Assembly: GCA_025642075.2 (NCBI GenBank)
Contig: JAODUO010000111.1
Coordinates: 345,001-409,000, forward strand
Reading direction: 5' to 3'
Length of the DNA: 64,000 nucleotides
Source: Ridgeia piscesae
Taxonomy: Eukaryota; Annelida; Polychaeta; Sabellida; Siboglinidae
Part shown: piece after piece, positions 61,796 through 64,000 of the stretch
How positions within the stretch are numbered: the first letter of the stretch is position 1
Layout of the letters: the number at the start of each line of letters is the position of its first letter
Position numbers and translations under genes: made by a program
The notes under the pieces: generated by a model
What the model saw: the letters and a program-made list of their open reading frames with translations, nothing else
The model's database searches: none
What the model was told of the DNA's origin: nothing

Positions 61796-62198
61796 GTTTG
61801 TATAATTTTCTCTAAACCACCAACTTGCTAAACAGTAAACCATGTCGCTCGGTCATTTACACAAATCCCCAAGTCAATTGACATAACGAACGTCCTCTCT
61901 AATCCTCCCCCGGTGGACTCCCGAGTACCTTCATGCACCAAATGACAACATGCCCCATTGCCCCGTGTTCGGACCTCGTGACAACGGAGTGACAGCGGTG
62001 ACAGTCCCTGGACCAGGTGACACATCAAAGTCAACGAACACGACGTAACGGACGCAACGGAACACAAGTGGCGATAATATTTACCCACGGCTTGTTTTGT
62101 TTGCTGCGAGATAAAGAGGCCTTTGTGCAAACACGTGTCCTCGTATCTGTGTCAACGACGGACGTGACATGGAAACTGATGACTACGAACGACGCGCT
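61796..62198. other. Non-coding, nothing recognised
   Basis: Overlapping antisense frames of 66-100 codons without motifs. Confidence 0.4.
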
Positions 62199-62660
62199 TA
62201 GACATGACGTCACTGTAACGCGTTTAGACATGACGTCACTGTAACGCGTTTAGACATGACATCACTGTAACGCGTTTAGACATGACGTCACTGTAACGCG
62301 TTTAGACATGACGTCATTGTAACGCGTTTAGACATGACGTCACTGTAACGCGTTTAGACATGACGTCACTGTAACGCGTTTAGACATGACGTCACTGTAA
62401 CGCGTTTAGACATGACGTCACTGTAACGCGTTTAGACATGACGTCACTGTAACGCGTTTAGACATGACGTCACTGTAACGCGTTTAGACATGACGTCACT
62501 GTAACGCGTTTAGACATGACGTCACTGTAACGCGCTTAGACATGACGTCACTGTAACCCTCGTAGACATGACGTCACTGTAACGCGTTTAGACATGACGT
62601 CACTGTAACGCACTTAGACATGACGTCACTGCAACGCGTTTAGACACGACGCCACTGCAA
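62199..62660. repeat. 26-bp minisatellite carrying CRE sites, 18 copies
   Basis: The unit is ACATGACGTCACTGTAACGC plus GTTTAG. Sixteen of 18 units contain an intact TGACGTCA, the palindromic cAMP-response element bound by CREB/ATF bZIP factors. Copy 3 has TGACATCA and the last copy CGACGCCA. Spacing is exactly 26 bp. Most units also contain ACGCGT. Regulatory function is inferred only from the motif. Confidence 0.97.
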
Positions 62661-63394
62661 CTGTGAAACCAATATGCCGTAATCATACTCACGAGTACGT
62701 ATCAAAACACAGGTTGTATACTATTAAATATTGTTTGTCGAGTTTAGTGCATCCATCACAACATTCAAATGAAGCCCGAATCGTCAAGTGTCAACAGGGA
62801 CTCGTCATAGTTGCATCACGTGACCGCCACGTGAATCTCATTGATATTACGACACTAATAACAGTTCCGATAACATTCCAACATATCACTTTGTCGCCAT
62901 TACGCAAGTCTCCGGTTTACAACTTCCGCGTCGTTATCGCAATCTGCTCGAAGCTAATCTACTAATAGAGATAAGACCTCTAATTCGTGACTTTGACACT
63001 GCCCAATGTCTTAAAATTTAAACCCTGGATGACAGCCTCGTGTTTTAATATAGTGTTCTTAATACAACATAAAAATGTTGGCGATGTATTTCTCCCGCAT
63101 TGCATATAACAAACTCGTTACTAGTACGAATAGCGTTCCACGGTTGTATAGGCCGACTATAATAATACCTCGACCATTAAATGTTCCATTTGTAGACAAA
63201 ATCATCATGATTCTAAATACGTTCTAGTGGTGATATTTTGCAGGAACGGCGGCGAATCCGTCAAACACTTTGAAAGTGACCGTGGTCGTGACCTTCCACA
63301 CTCATGACGTCTGATCCAACGAACTGTCATTGTTTACAGTTCACGGTAACTGCACTGACCTCATCGACTAATGTGTGCTCTCTGCGTGCTCTGC
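62661..63394. other. Non-coding, nothing recognised
   Basis: A 100-codon plus frame (62663-62965) has no recognisable domain. Confidence 0.4.
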
Positions 63395-63905
63395 TCTCAA
63401 TGGCCAGTCTACTACCCTCGACGGTCAGTCTACTACCCTCGATGGCCAGTCTACTACCCTCGATGGTCACTCTACTACCCTCGATGGTCAGTCTACTACC
63501 CTCGATGGTCAGTCTACTACCCTCGATGGTCAGTCTACTACCCTCGATGGTCACTCTACTACCCTCGATGGTCAGTCTACTACCCTCGATGGTCAGTCTA
63601 CTACCCTCGATGGTCAGTCTACTACCCTCGATGGTCACTCTACTACCCTCGATGGTCACTCTACTACCCTCGATGGTCAGTCTACTACCCTCGATGGTCA
63701 GTCTACTACCCTCGATGGTCAGTCTACTACCCTCGATGGTCAGTCTACTACCCTCGATGGTCAGTCTACTACCCTCGATGGCAGTCTACTACCCTCGATG
63801 GTCAGTCTACTACCCTCGATGGCCAGTCTACTACCCTCGATGGTCAGTCTACTACCCTCGATGGTCACTCTACTACCCTCGATGGTCAGTCTGCTACCCT
63901 CTGTG
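63395..63905. repeat. 21-bp minisatellite, about 24 copies
   Basis: The unit is CTACTACCCTCGATGGTCAG plus T, with variants GGTCACT and GGCCAGT, and one 20-bp copy near 63780. Since 21 is a multiple of three, long frames stay open, including one giving YYPRWSV repeats that runs to the window end, but nothing outside the array supports a gene. Confidence 0.96.
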
Positions 63906-64000
63906 GTCAGCCTGTGTACACATGGAGTCTACGTTCGCATCCACTTTACAGCGAGCAAAGCACTAATGAAATGTGTCAGTCTGAACTACACAGGACTTGA
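63906..64000. other. Right edge of window
   Basis: Short unique sequence after the array; an open plus frame continues past the edge but has no recognisable motif. Confidence 0.4.

Overview
The window looks like nuclear DNA of an invertebrate animal: genes are split by spliceosomal introns, protein families are metazoan (BTB-BACK-Kelch, LDL-receptor class B propeller), and decayed non-LTR retrotransposons, tRNA-derived SINEs and very long mini- and microsatellites fill most of the space. A mollusc or other lophotrochozoan would fit, but the sequence alone does not settle the phylum.

Two genes are well supported, both on the minus strand. (1) The 5' end of an LDL-receptor-related (YWTD propeller) gene: a signal-peptide exon at 16071-16185 and exons at 7332-7448 and 5086-5202, phase-1 throughout, running off the left edge. 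(2) A complete Kelch-like (KLHL) gene with coding exons at 48049-48306, 45937-47110 and 45073-45438. It has BTB, BACK and six Kelch repeats, about 598 residues, and one frame break near 46783. Weaker candidates are a first coding exon on the plus strand at 54169-54301, two phase-compatible minus-strand exons at 61161-61356 and 60762-60863, and possible KLHL leader exons ending at 51726 and 58482.

Layout: 0-4.1 kb, two minisatellites (74 and 79 bp units); 4.1-16.4 kb, LRP-like gene with two LINE remnants and a 3.45 kb, 59-61 bp minisatellite in its introns; 16.8-19 kb, (TAA)n, (CA)n and a 98 bp minisatellite; 19-36 kb, CpG-poor repeat graveyard (MITE-like pair, SINE, gag-like zinc knuckle remnant, 118 bp minisatellite, solo-LTR-like piece, decayed LINE); 37.1-37.8 kb, a large inverted array; 38.4-43.3 kb, SINE, 22 bp minisatellite and a LINE 5' half; 44.8-48.4 kb, KLHL gene; 48.4-64 kb, CpG-rich mostly non-coding DNA with (GT)n, (CT)n and (GTCC)n tracts, an array of 16 perfect cAMP-response elements at 62.2-62.7 kb and a 21 bp minisatellite reaching the right end.

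Most long open frames in this window are artefacts of tandem repeats. The real exons were found by splice signals, phase agreement and protein motifs. The strongest unexplained structures are the arrays that multiply a recognisable transcription-factor motif (CRE at 62.2 kb, E-box/M-box-like at 10.7-14.1 kb) and the head-to-head inverted array at 37.1 kb.
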